Positions 30,111 through 42,300 of a DNA stretch of 64,000 nt are shown here, in pieces (position 1 is the stretch's first letter; each line of letters opens with the position of its first letter). The position numbers were made by a program, and so were the translations under genes. The stretch is from Tistlia consotensis USBA 355 (GTDB lineage: Bacteria > Pseudomonadota > Alphaproteobacteria > Kiloniellales > DSM-21159). Under the pieces are notes generated by a model, which was given only the letters and a program-made list of their open reading frames with translations, did no database searches and was not told the DNA's origin. The stretch is from assembly GCF_900177295.1 (NCBI RefSeq), contig NZ_FWZX01000009.1, positions 112,569 through 176,568 on the forward strand, in the 5' to 3' direction.

Positions 30111-30325
30111 CGGTACTGCCTGGGCGGTGAAGGGTTGGAAGGCGCGCGCCGACGAGCGGCAGGCGTTGTCGCCTCGTCCGAGGCCCTCCGGTTCGGTGCA
30201 GGCCTTCTTCGGAGGCCGGCCAGTGTATCGCGCGGAAACCCGGCGCGCAAAGCCGCGAATGCGCGATTATTGATGATATCGACTTGAGAAACGCTGTATA
30301 AGCCGGAGTTGGAACAAGGCTGAGG
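30111..30325. promoter_or_regulatory. Divergent promoter region of the conjugative block
   Basis: A 215-base gap between two divergent genes. An AT-rich patch at about 30264-30301 (containing GATTATTGATGATATCGA, then TTGAGA and TATAAG) stands out from the GC-rich surroundings and probably holds the promoter of the giant gene. The hexamer spacings do not fit a standard sigma-70 promoter. No oriT-like structure is clear. Confidence 0.35.
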
Positions 30326-33300
30326 GTGCCGGCGCGACGCATCGCGCCGGCCAGGATCGTGAAACCGGAGTCAGGTAGCTTGCCGGACAGCCAGGCTGCG
30401 TCGGTCGCGGGCGATGGTCCCGTCGGCGGGTCCCCTAGCGGCCCGCCGAGCGTAGACGAGCGGCTGGCTCGCGCCCGGCGAGCGGACTTCGCTGCGCAGC
30501 CGGAGGCCGAGCTGTCGCTTCTGAGCGACGGCGAGGTCGAGCAGCTGGCGACCCGCCTCGGGCGGGCGCGCGAACGGAAGCTGACGCTGGAAGGCTGGGG
30601 CTTCGACCGGCGAGCGACAGAGGCCGCACTCCTGGCCCAGGTCCCCTTCGCGAGGCTGGCGGACGCGATCTCGGATCTCGGGCCGCCGGCCGCCGACGCC
30701 GCCGACGCCCTGGCGATGCTGGCGGCTCGCCCTCTTCGATACAGCGCCGAGCAGCGGGGTCTGTTTCACAACCTGGCGCGTGAGGCCCTGACCGCCTTCG
30801 CGAAGAATCTGCCGGACGGCGGAACGGGTGCAGAGGCGCGGAGCTTCGAGGCCGGCGGAGCGAACGGTTGCGGGGTGACGATCCTCAGTCTCGCCGGCGG
30901 CGTGCTGATCGCAACGCCGCTGCCGGCTGCGCGCCTTCACCCGGAAGGTCATTGCCCGGAAGGCGATCATCCGGCGGGCACCAGCTCATCGGGGCCCCGG
31001 CTGCCGGGCTATGCGGATGCCGAGGGCTGCCTCACGGTGGTCCCCGACGGCGGGCCCGATCGCATCGTGGCGCTCCCGATCGCCGCGCTGGGCGACCGGA
31101 CGGCGCTCGCCGACCTGCTGCGGGCGCTCGAGATGCTTGCCTCGCGCGAAGCGAGCTCCCGGCCCGGGCCGCAGACGCAGGACCCGCCGGCGCCCGCGGA
31201 GCCGCCGCCCGGCCCGTTCGGGCCCGCGGCGGCGGCGGACCTCCTGCATGGCTGGCTCTCCGAGCGCCTGGAGGCCGACGGCGGTCTCACGGCCGACGAG
31301 CGCACCGACCTGGAGGTCTGGCTGTCCAGCTGGCAGGCCGGCGAGCGCAGAAGCGGCTGGGCGGCCGCCGGCATCGAAGAGTGGCTGTGGCGGAGCGGCG
31401 AGAAGCGCAGCCTCGCCGAGATCGAGACCGCCCTCGCGGACGAATGGCTCGCAGCCAAGGGTCGGTCGCGCGGCCTCCCCGAGCTCGACGATGTGCTCGA
31501 CGATGTGCTCGAGCGCGCCCGCCCGCTGGCGCCGGGTCGGGCGGGCGAGGCGATCGAGAGCTTCTTCAGCCTCGGCCGGGGGCCGGCGAAGCGGCCGCAC
31601 GCCCGGACGGGCCCGAGCGTCCGCGGCGCCGGCAGCCCTCGCGAGCGCTTCGCGCGCAACATGGACGCGCTGGAGACTCTCGTGGGCCTGGAGACGGACG
31701 GTCGCAGCCCGACCGAGGAGGAGCGTCGGCGCCTTGCCGGCTATCTCGGTTGGGGCGGGGCCAGCCAGGCCTTCGACGGGCTGTCCCAGACCATCGCCTC
31801 GAACTCGCGCGAGCGCCTCGAGAAGGTCGCCGGCGAGCGCTTTGCCGCGCTGCGCGCCTCGACACTCAACGCCCACTACACCGACGAGAGGATCGTGCGC
31901 GCCCTCTGGGGCATGCTGCGGCGCCTGGGGCTGCCGCGCGACGGGCGCGTCCTGGAGCCCGGCTGTGGGACCGGATGGTTCATCGAAGGCCGACCGGCCG
32001 GCCTCGAGGACCTGAGAATGACCGGGGTGGAGAAGGAGCCGGCGGCCGCCGCGATCGCCCGTCTGCTGCATCCCGAGGCGGACATCCGCGCCGGCGCGCT
32101 CGAGGAAACCCGGCTTCCCGACGGCTTCTTCGACGCGGTGATCGGCAATGTCCCCTTCGCCGACGTCCGCGTGCCGGACCGGCGGTACGACGCCCTCGCG
32201 CCGAGCCTGCACGACTACTGCCTCCTGCGGTCCGTCGATCACCTCAAGCCCGGCGCCTGCGCGGCGATCGTCACGTCGCGCCATACGCTCGACAAGGGCT
32301 CGACGCGGGTTCGCCGGGCGCTCCACGACCGGGCCCGGCTGGTCTCCGCCTACCGCCTGCCGTCCGGGACCTTCTCGCACTCGGCCGGGACGGAGACGGA
32401 CACCGACCTCGTGGTCTTCCAGAAGCGCGCCTGTCCCCTGTCGCTGCTCCCGGACCGGGAGCGCGAAGCGGCGACCGCGGGCGAGACCCCGTGGCTCGAT
32501 CTCGCCGAGGTGCCCGACCCCCTGGGCGGCGCGCCGATCCCGATCAACCGCTACTTCGCTGCTCACCCGCGCCAGATGCTCGGCCGCATGGAGCGCAGCC
32601 ATGGCGCCTACGGTGGGCAGGACGGCAAGCGCGAGCCGATCTGCCGGCTGAGGGACGCGGACGGCATCGCGCTGTCGCCGCGGGAGATCCCGGTGCGCGT
32701 CGCCGCCGCTCTCGGCCGGGCCGCCGGGCGCCTGCCCGAGGGGATCGCGCTCTCCGGCCAGGCCGCCGCCCGGTCGGCCGAGCAAGGCAGTTGGCCGGAG
32801 CGGAGCGTGACCGGGCAGGCCGTGACCGGGCAGGTCGCGCCCGGGCAGGTCGAACTGCCGCGCGAGGGAAGCTGGTTCGAAGAGGATGGACGGATCTTCC
32901 GCTCGCTCGGCGGTCGACGGGTCGAGCCCGCGCTGCCCCCCGAGGATGCCCAGCGGCTGGCGCTGCTGCTGGGGATCAAGGCGGCGCTCGCGCAGGTCTA
33001 CCAGAGCCAGCATCGCGACGAGCCTGCCGAGACGCGGCGACGCTGCCGCGCGGAGTTGAACCGGCGCTACGATGCCTATATCGCCGCCTTCGGCAGGATC
33101 AACGGGCGCGCGACCCGCCGGCTGCTGAAGGACGATCCCGACGGAATCCAGCTTCAGGGCCTGGAGACCCCGGCGGAAGCCGGGCAGCCGGCGGGCTGGC
33201 GGAAGGCGGACGTCTTCGCGCGCGACGTGCTGGCCAGCGCGCGAACGCCCGAGCGCGCCGAGGATCTCTCGGAGGCCTTTGCGATCAGCCTCGCGGAGAG

Positions 33301-36300
33301 AGGCAGCGTAGACCCCGTTCGCGTCGCCGGCCTCGTGGGCATGACCGAGGAGGACGCCGCGGCCCGGCTCGTCGAGCACGGCCTGGCCTATCGGGACCCC
33401 TCCGCCGGCGGCCGCCTCGTCGAGGCGGCGGCCTACCTCTCGGGAGCGGTTCGCGAGAAGCTGCGGCTGGCCGAGAGCGCCGCGGCCTCGGATCCGGCCT
33501 TCCTGCCGAGCGTCGAAGCGCTGCGGGCGGTGCAGCCGGAGCCGATCGGACGCGAGGAGATCTCGGTCCAGCTCGGCGCGTCCTGGCTCCCACCGGAGAC
33601 GCTCGAAGACTTCGCGGCCCACCTTCTCGGCCTCGCGCCCGCCGCTTCCGGCCGCCCGAGGAGCGGCCAAGCGGGGGCCAACCTTCCGGGGTCCAACCAG
33701 TCGAGAGACGCCAAGGCGCCGGTGCGGGTCGGCTACGACGAGCGGAGCCACCGCTGGACCGTCGAGGCCCTGACCGCCGCGGCACGGCGCGCCGAGCGGG
33801 GCAATCCCGGCAGGGTCGCCTTCGGCACCCGCAGGGTGTCGGCCCTCAAGCTCCTGGAGCGTCTGCTCAATCGGCGGGTGCTCGTGGAGCGCACCCGGGA
33901 AGGCGCAATCGATCAGGCGGCGACCGCGCTGCTCGAGCAGCGAGCGGCAGCGCAGCAGCGGGCCTTCTCGGACTGGCTCTGGCAGGACGAGAGTCGCGCG
34001 AAGACCCTCGAGGCGCGCTACAATGATCGCCTGAACGGCTGGCGGCCCTGCCAGTGGGACGGCTCCCATCTCCGGCTGCCCGGCATGAGCCCGCAGTGGG
34101 CGGCGCTGCTGCGCGACCATCAGCGCCGCGGCATCTGGCGGGGCCTCAAGGGCAACACGCTCCTCGACCACGACGTCGGTGCCGGCAAGACGTCGGTACT
34201 CATCGCCACCGCCATGGAGGCAAGGCGTCTCGGGCTGGCGGCCAAGCCCCTGATCGCCGTCAAGCCGGAGACGCTCGAGGACTTCGCCGCGACCATCAAG
34301 GAGATGTACCCGGCGGCGCGCGCGCTGGTCTGGCCGAGCAAGCAGACGGTCGGCGCCGCGGAGCGCCGCACCTTCTTCGCCCGGGCGCGCTCCGGCGACT
34401 GGGACATGGTCGTGGTCCCCCACGATCCGCTCGACATGCTCGCCATGACGCCCGAGCGCGAGGCGCGCTACCTGGCGGAGGAGCTGGAGGCCTACCGCGG
34501 CGCGCTCGAGAGGGCGCGGGCGCGGGACAGGGCCGAGGGCGTCCGGCGAACGACCCGTTCGGTCAAGGAGCTCGAAAAGGCGACGGCCAAGCTGGACGCG
34601 CGAATCAAGCGCTTGCTGAAGGGCGGCCGCAAGGAGGATGCGGTCTACTTCGACGAGATCGGCGTCGACATGCTGCTGGTCGACGAGGCGCATCGATACA
34701 AGCGGCTCTACATCGCCACCCAGATGCACCAGCTCCGCGGCCTGCCGTCCGGTGAAAGCCAGCGCGCCGCCAACATGCTCTGGCGCGCGAAGTACCTCGA
34801 CGAGGCCTCGCGGGCCCGCGGCCGCGGGGGCGAGAACGGCAGCTGGGGCGTCGTCTTCGCCACGGGCACGCCGCTCACGAACTCCGTCGTCGAGCTCTTC
34901 AACCTGCAGCGCTTCCTGCAGCAGCAGGCGCTCGAAGGCGCCGGTCTGGCCGCCTTCGATGCCTGGGCCTCGGTCTTCGCGGACGCCGAGACCCGCGTCG
35001 AGCGCGACGTCGCCGGGCGCTACCGGCCGACGACGCGGCTCTCCCGCTTCGTGAACCTGCCGGAGCTCGGCAGTCTCTTCGGACAGGTCCAGGATTGCGT
35101 GCTCGAAGTTCCCGGCCTCGAGCGGCCGCAGCTGCGCCAAGTGGCCGTCCCGGTCGAGCCCGGTCCGGCGCTCGCCCGCCTGCAGCAGCACCTCGGCGAG
35201 CGCGCCGGGCGTGTGGCCCAGGTCGAGCCGGACCAGGACAACATGCTGCTGATCGCGACCCAGGGCAGGCTCGCGGCGCTCGACGCACGCTTGCTGGATG
35301 CGCGACTGCCGGACAGCGAGGGCGGGAAGCTGGAGGCGGCGATCGAGACGATCGCGGCGATCCACCGCCTCTATCCGGACAGAGTGCAGTTGGCCTTCTT
35401 CGACGTCGGCGTCAACCCGAGCGGGCCGGGGGGCCTCGGCGAGGAAACCCTCTCGGCCTGGCGCGCCGGCAACGACGAGCCCGCTGGCGAGGGCAGCGAC
35501 GAGGTCCACGGCTTCAGCGTGCGCGAGGCGCTGAAGCGGGGTCTCGTGGCCGCCGGCGTTCCCGAGCGGGAGATCGTCGACTTCTTCGAGCTGAAGGGTG
35601 CGGCGCGTGCCGAGGCGCAGGCGCGCCTCCGGAGCGGCGACGCGACCATCGCGCTCGGCTCGACCGAGAAGCTCGGCACCGGCACTAACGTGCAGGATCG
35701 CCTGCTCGCCATTCACGACCTCGATGCGCCTTGGCGCCCGAGCGACCTGAAGCAGCGCCTTGGCCGCGGCGAGCGGCAGGGCAACAGGAACTCGGAGCTC
35801 TGGAACTACCGCTACGTCACCCGCGGCTCGTTCGACGCCTACCTCTGGCAGGTCCTTGAGGCCAAGGCGCGCTTCACGCGGCAGTTCCGCGAGGGGAGCT
35901 TCGAAGGCCGCAGCTTCGTCGACCGCTCCGGCGAACTCAGCCCGGCCGAGCTGCTCGCCGAAGCAGCGGGCAACCCGCTGGCGCTCGAAGCCGGGCGACT
36001 GGCGGAGGACATCGAGCGCGCCGACGTCAGGCTGCGGGCGTTCGACAGCGCCGACGCCCGGCGCCGCCAGGCCGTGGCGGCGCTGGAGCTGGAGATCAGG
36101 GAACGCCTCGAGGAGCAGGAGGGCCTGTCCGGAGCCGCCGTCGCGGCCGCTGCGGCCTTGAAGGCGCCGGCGGCCCTGCGTCTCGGGCCGGCGGCTCCGG
36201 ACGGAGACGCGGGCGAAACGGACTCGATCACCGGGCGCTCGGCGGTCGGCGAGGCGCTGCTCCGGCGGTTCAGGGAGGCGGCGGAAGAACGCGCGCGCGC

Positions 36301-39300
36301 CGGCGGCTACGACGAGCGCCCGGACCTCGAGCTGGGTCGTTGGCGCGGCCTGCCGGTGCTGTTGCGCCAACGCTACCGCTTCCAGCCTCCCGAGCTCGTC
36401 CTTCGGGTCGTCGGCAGCACCTTGCCGATCGGAGCGCGCAGCGCCGCCGCCGTGGCGCTTTCGCTCGACGGTCGGCTCCAGCGCCTCCTCGCCGAGCAGC
36501 AGCAGCTCTCCGAGCGAATCGCGGAGATCCGCCGCGAGGCCAGCAGTCTGAAACCGGATGGCCGCCAGGCGCAGGCACGCGCGCAGCTCGAGGAAGAGCG
36601 TCGCGCGCTGGCAGCCCGCCAGCGCCGCGCGGAGGCTCTGCTGAAGCTGCCGGTGGCCGAGCCGGCCGAGGTCGGCAAGCTGGCGGGGCTGCGCGGCCGA
36701 AGGCTCGAGGCGGCGATCGAAGGGCTGATGGAGCGCGTCGACCGCGGTCGGCCCCTCGATGCGGGCGACCAGGCGAGACTGGCGGCCCTGCTGGAACGCC
36801 AGCGCCAGGGCGCCGCGGGCGCGGTTCCGGAACCCCGCCGACGACCTCTTCCGCCCGTCGGCCTGGCGCTCAAGCCACTCGCCGGATCGCCTGGGTACGG
36901 CCTGGGGGCCAATCGGGGGGGCGAGACGGATGCGCCGGCCGCCGCGGCCACGCCTTCCCGCGCTTCGGGTGCCGAGGCCGGCGAGCTCGTCGCCGCCAGT
37001 CTCGGCGACCCCAGTCTCGGCGACCCCAGCGCCGCGTCGGATCCCGCGGAGGATCTTCCGATGGGTCCGCTCAACGGCGCCCGTTTGCGGCACAGCGCTT
37101 GGCGGCCCATGGACGGGCTCTGGGTACGGCTGTCGAGCCGGAGCGGCAACGCGCCGCCGCCGCTCTGGCTGGGCAGCGCTTTCGAGGCCGAGCGCGATCC
37201 CACCGGCTGCTTCGCGGTGCACCGCGAGCTCGGCCTCGATCAGCTCGCCTCGGGCGGCAACAGTGGCCGGCCCGGCCGGCAGTGGCAGGTAACCCACCTG
37301 CCGACGGGCTACAGCATCGCAACGACCCTCAGGTTCACGGACAGGCAGGCTGCGCGCAAGGCGACCCGCGTTCTGAGCCGGCTGCGCCTGGACTGGGGGT
37401 CGAGCGACCCGGAGGCGATCAGCGTCGCTGCCAGGCGACTGCCGAAGCTGCGCGACGAGTTCGACGAGATCCGAGCGCTGGCCGCCGATGGGCCGGCCGC
37501 CGACTTCTCGCTCGGCGACCTCTTCAACTCCCCGCGTCCGGCGCGGGATTGGACCGCTCTCCCCGCCGTTGCCGTCAAGCTCGCCGACAGCGCCGGCCCG
37601 TTCGCCCTCGACGGCGCCGTCTTCGAGGCCGAGGCGCGCGGAGCGCTCGCCGTGTTGCGCGCCCCGCAAAGCCGGGCGCTGGCCTCGGGCGGATTCAAGA
37701 TCGATCCGCTGCGACCGCCGCGCTGGTGCGTCCTTCACCTCCCGACCGGCCGGCGCGTCGACTTCTGCCGCTCATTCGCGAGCCGCGCAGACGCAAGGTC
37801 CTATGCCGATGCGCTGCTGCCGCTCGTCGACTGGGCCACACTCGACCAGCAGTCCGGGTCGGTCGCGCAGCTGGCGCCCGGCGTGCTGCGTCCGACGGCC
37901 GGGAGCCTGGCCGAGTATGCCGGTCGCCTGCGCGAGAAGATCGACCTTGAAAGCCGGTTTGCGCGGGGAGACCGGCACCGGCCCCAACCGCCGGCGACCG
38001 CCGGTCGCGAGGCCCTTCCCGCGTCGCCGTCTGGTGATCTCCCGGATCTCCGCCTCCTCTCCGGTGCCCAGGATCGAGGGCCCGACTTCGCCGCCTCCTT
38101 GGGCCGGCCGACCTCTGGTTTCGACCCGGACGCGCCCGGCAGGCGTGCCGCGACCGGTCACCGTGCCGCGACCGGTCACGACGCTCCAGAATCACAAACG
38201 GAACAGGGTCGGAAAATGACGACGACGGGAGCTCGAAACGGCGCCCCGGAGGGGCGCTTCTTGCCGCTTGCGGCCGTCCGAGATCAGGGGGCGGCGGCGC
38301 ATCAGGGAGCGGCGCCGGGGCGCGGTCTCCGCCGGCTGGCACGTTTCGCCCGCGGCGCAGCGGCGGCCGCCGGCCCGCTCGCCGGTCTCATCTATGCCGT
38401 ATGGCACCGCAGCGGCGGCGGAACGGCCGCGGGCCCCGCCCTCCGGGAGGTGGCGACCAGCCTCGATCGCTGGCAGGCGGCCGAAGCGGCGCGGACGGCG
38501 ACGAACCAGGCGACCCTCGCTGCCGTCGACCCGGCCCTCCTGGGCAAGGCGAGCTTTGCCTTCGAACAAGCGGAGGACCTCGCGAGAAGCCTCGCCGATC
38601 ACGGCGTCGCACTGTCCCAGCTGGCGGCGCGGCGCGACGCGCTCGAGCCGCTCGCGGCGGATGCCCTCCATGCCCTCGAGAGCGCCACGGCACTCGGATG
38701 GCAGCCGCCCGGCCAGGCGCCGGCCGCACTGGTGGCCGACACCTATGCGCGTCTTGCGGAAGCGGCTGGCCAGGCCCTGCCGCAGTATCTCGCCGGACTG
38801 CCGGCCGGGGAGGAGGCCCGCGTGCGGCCGCTGGTGGAGGCCGCCGTGACGCAAGGGTGGGCCCCCGATCCCGGCCTCCTGGAGCGCGTGGCCGGGCCGC
38901 TGGGCCTGGCCTCGCAGGCGCACGGCCTGGAGCAGCAACTTGCCGTCGCCAGCGCTCGCCTCGGCGAGGCCTTCTCGGCGGACTGGCATCATCTTCTGGC
39001 CGAGCTGCCTTGGGCCGGCGGCGCCGGCGACAAGCTGCTCGAGGCCTGGAGGGAAGGCGAATCGGTCCGGCAGCTCGCCAATGCCGGTCGACTGGAGACG
39101 CTCGACGGCGGGCGCGACCTCGCGACCATGCTGTTCGAGCACGCGGACCGCATTGCGCAGGACGCCGCGGCGCTCGGCATCGATCCGCAGTCCCTCCTGT
39201 CCGGAACGCCCGACGGGGGGGCGCTGACGGCGGAGGGCTCGCTGCCGGGCGAGGCGGCCCACGCGCTCCTGGAGAGCGCCGCGCGCACGCTCGACGCGGC

Positions 39301-42300
39301 CCGCGATCTCGGCTGGCAAGCGCCGGCACCCCTGCCTGCGCCGAGCGTCGCGGAGCACCTCGCGGCCCTCGCGGACAAGGCCGGGCTCTCGCTCGATGCG
39401 TGGCTCGCCAGCCTGCCGCAGGCCGAGGCGGCGCGCTGCCGGTCGATCGTGGAGGCCGCGGAGGCCGCCGGCTGGCAAGCGCCGGCGCCGAGCCAGCTGC
39501 TCGCTCTGGCGGCCCGCGAGGCCGATACGACCTGGCACGCCCTCTCGCGCAGTCTCGAAGGCCGGCTCGTCGACTTCCACACGCGCCTGGACGACGCCAT
39601 GCGGGCGGCCGCGCCGGAGGCGGGCAAGGCGCTCGATCACTGGGCCCAGCTGAGCCGGGATCTCGCCGACCGGCTGGACCTCGCTCTCAATGGCCCGGCG
39701 CGGCTCGGCGAGGGCGAAGCCTGGCTGGAGCCGACACGCAGCTGGGGCGCCGATCTCGTGCAGCACGCGGCCGTCCTGCTCGAGCGCTCGGGCAGCTACC
39801 TCGACCAGCTCTCCCACCACGCCTCGCCCAGCGAGATCCTGGCGAGCGACGCCGTGCAGGGCGCCGGCGAGCTGCTCGGTCGCGCCGGCGAGCTGCTGAG
39901 CCATGGCGTGACCGTCGTCGAGCAGTCGCTCGGGATCGACGTCGGCACTCTCGCGCACCAGCTCTCGAGCCTCCAGTTCTCGCTGGGTGATCGGCCGCGA
40001 GCAGACAGCACGGGAACGGAGGGACCCGCCGCGGCAGAGGCGGTCGACGCCGCCCTTTCCGGTCTCGCCGCCGTTCCGGGCCGGGCCCTCGCCGCCGGCC
40101 TCGGTCTCCCCCCGGCACCTGCGAGCCCGCCGGCCGATCCGCCGGAGTCCTCCGGCTACCGGTCCGGGGCGCTCGCAGCGCTCGCGTGCGGCGGCTCGGT
40201 CCTCAGGCCCTCTGCCGAAGCGCATGCACGCGCGCGGCTTCTCGAGGCGGCTCCCGCCGGCGAGCCGGCGCTCTTCGAGCGGCGCGTCGATCTCTGGGCC
40301 GGGCTCACGGTTCTGAGAGCGCTGGGCGCGCTCGCGGACGGCGCGACCCTGGAGGGGGTCCTGCCCGAGGGGGACCGGCTTGCCCGCGAACACGCCGCCG
40401 CGCTCGATCGCGAGGTGGAGGTGATGCGCGGCTTTCGCCGCAAGGTCGAGATCGACAGGCAAGGGGTTGCGGCCGCCGTCGCGCTCTCGCTGGGCGAGCG
40501 CCCGGCGATGCAACCTGCGCTGGTGACGCCGGAGGAGGTGGAGCGCGCGGCGCAGCTGCTGGTCCAGCACCTCGTCGACGACGAGGGCATGACCGGCTCA
40601 ATTTCCCTGGCGCTGGGGCGTCAGGGCCTCCAGTCGGCCGCGCGCCACTACAGGGCGCTCTCGGAGATCCTCGCGCTCGAAGCAGGTGACCCGCGCTTCT
40701 TGCAGCGGGCCCGGCGCATCGCCGCGGAGTCGGGCGGACCCGCCGCGCTGGGAGGCCTCGTCGCCACGGCAGAAGGATTCGAGTGCGACCTCCAGTCGGC
40801 GCTCGCCGGCCGTCCGGAGAGCGAGCGCGACAGGGTGACGGAGGAGGTCAAGCCCATCCTCCGTGCCATGGACCACGCCCTTCCCATGGCCGACGCGCTC
40901 GCCCGCATCCGGCACGGTGCGACGGCTCGCCTGCGCCGGAGCGGCGGCAGGGGCAGCGCCGGGAGCCCGGGCCCGGCGATGAAGGAGGCGGAGATCCGGA
41001 AGGTCGCCTCGGACGCGCTCGCCCTGGCGGGCCCCCGCGGCCTGGGCGCGCTCTCGATGGCCGACCGTGCGGACCGCAGCCTGCGCAGAACGCTCGAGAC
41101 GGCCGGCTTCCGGCCGGGCCAGCCGGGACCGGCGATCCCGGTGGAGGACCTGGTGTTGGACGAGAGCCGGTCGCGCGCATCCAGGCGCGCGAGCGTCCAG
41201 CTCTGGATTCGCGAGGAGGGCGGCACTGCGATCGCCTTCGCGCTCGACGATGCCGGCCGGCTTGCCGCCACGGTCGAGGTCTCGGAGGACGGCCGCTCGG
41301 CTGTGGCCGTCGGTTCGCGGTCGATCGAGCCTTCGCGCTTCTCGCTTGGCGCGCCGCCCGCACCCGGGCCGGAGGGGTGGGTCATTCCGGAGCCGCCCGG
41401 GCGGCTTCGCCGCGGCGAGCGCGCCGTCGTGCCGGCGGGCATCACCGGGTTGTCCTGGGCCTACCGGGGCTTCGGGAGCGGCGTCGTCGCCGGCACGCTG
41501 CAGGACGGCGACTTCGGCAGACGACGCGCGATCTGGATGCACCAGAACCAGGAGAGCCTGTGGCAGCTCCTGCCGCGCGAGCTCTCGGAACAGCATATGG
41601 GCTTCGCCGACGCTCTCTTCATGGCGGCCCCGGGCGGCGGCTGGAGGCGCATGGACGCCGCCAGCCTGCCGATGATCTTTTCCGAAGCGGCCGAGGCCGG
41701 CTTGCCGGCCCCCCGGCAAGACCGCGGCCTGCGCTTCGCGCCCGTCTTCGCCTTGACGGCGGAGGATCCAGCCGGCCACATCGCCCACGAGGCGCTCCAT
41801 GTCCATCTGCGCAACGGAAGGATTCCTCTCGATGAGCTCAAGGTCTTCGAAGAACCCGAGGTCCGCGAAGAACTCGACCGCCGCTACGGCCTCGCGGACG
41901 CAGGATACGACGAGCGCCGTTTCGCCGAAGAGGGTGCCGCCCATCTCGCCGGCGAGCATTGGCTGCGGCTCGTGCGGTCCGGCGATGCGTCAGGCGCTGG
42001 CGACCCTGGCCGCGGAGCCCGAGAGCGAGGCATGGCGGCCGCAGACGCCCGAGGAGGAGGAACTGCTCAGGACAGCGGAGTTCCCGGGCTTCGGATTCGA
42101 CCCGATCGACAGGACGCGATAGAGGCCTTCCTCGCCCGATTCCAGGTGGGCGCATACGCGAGGCGTGCCGTCGATGCGGCCGTCGTCGAGCAGGCGCTGC
42201 TCGACGTCGGTCTGGAGGGCCGCGAGGACCCCCGCATCGGGCGAGTCGGTCCGGCGGGCGAGGTCTACTCGCTCGGCGAGGCGAAGCCCGGGGCCCGGGA

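Noticed and set aside
30264..30301. Standard sigma-70 promoter for the giant gene
   Set aside because: Candidate -35 and -10 hexamers are 7 or 21 bases apart, not 16-18. It is listed only as an AT-rich promoter region.
30986..37738. A 2250-codon open frame on the minus strand under the giant gene
   Set aside because: It is the complement of the conserved methylase-helicase frame, is Arg/Gly/Glu-rich throughout and shows no domain. High GC makes such shadow frames common.
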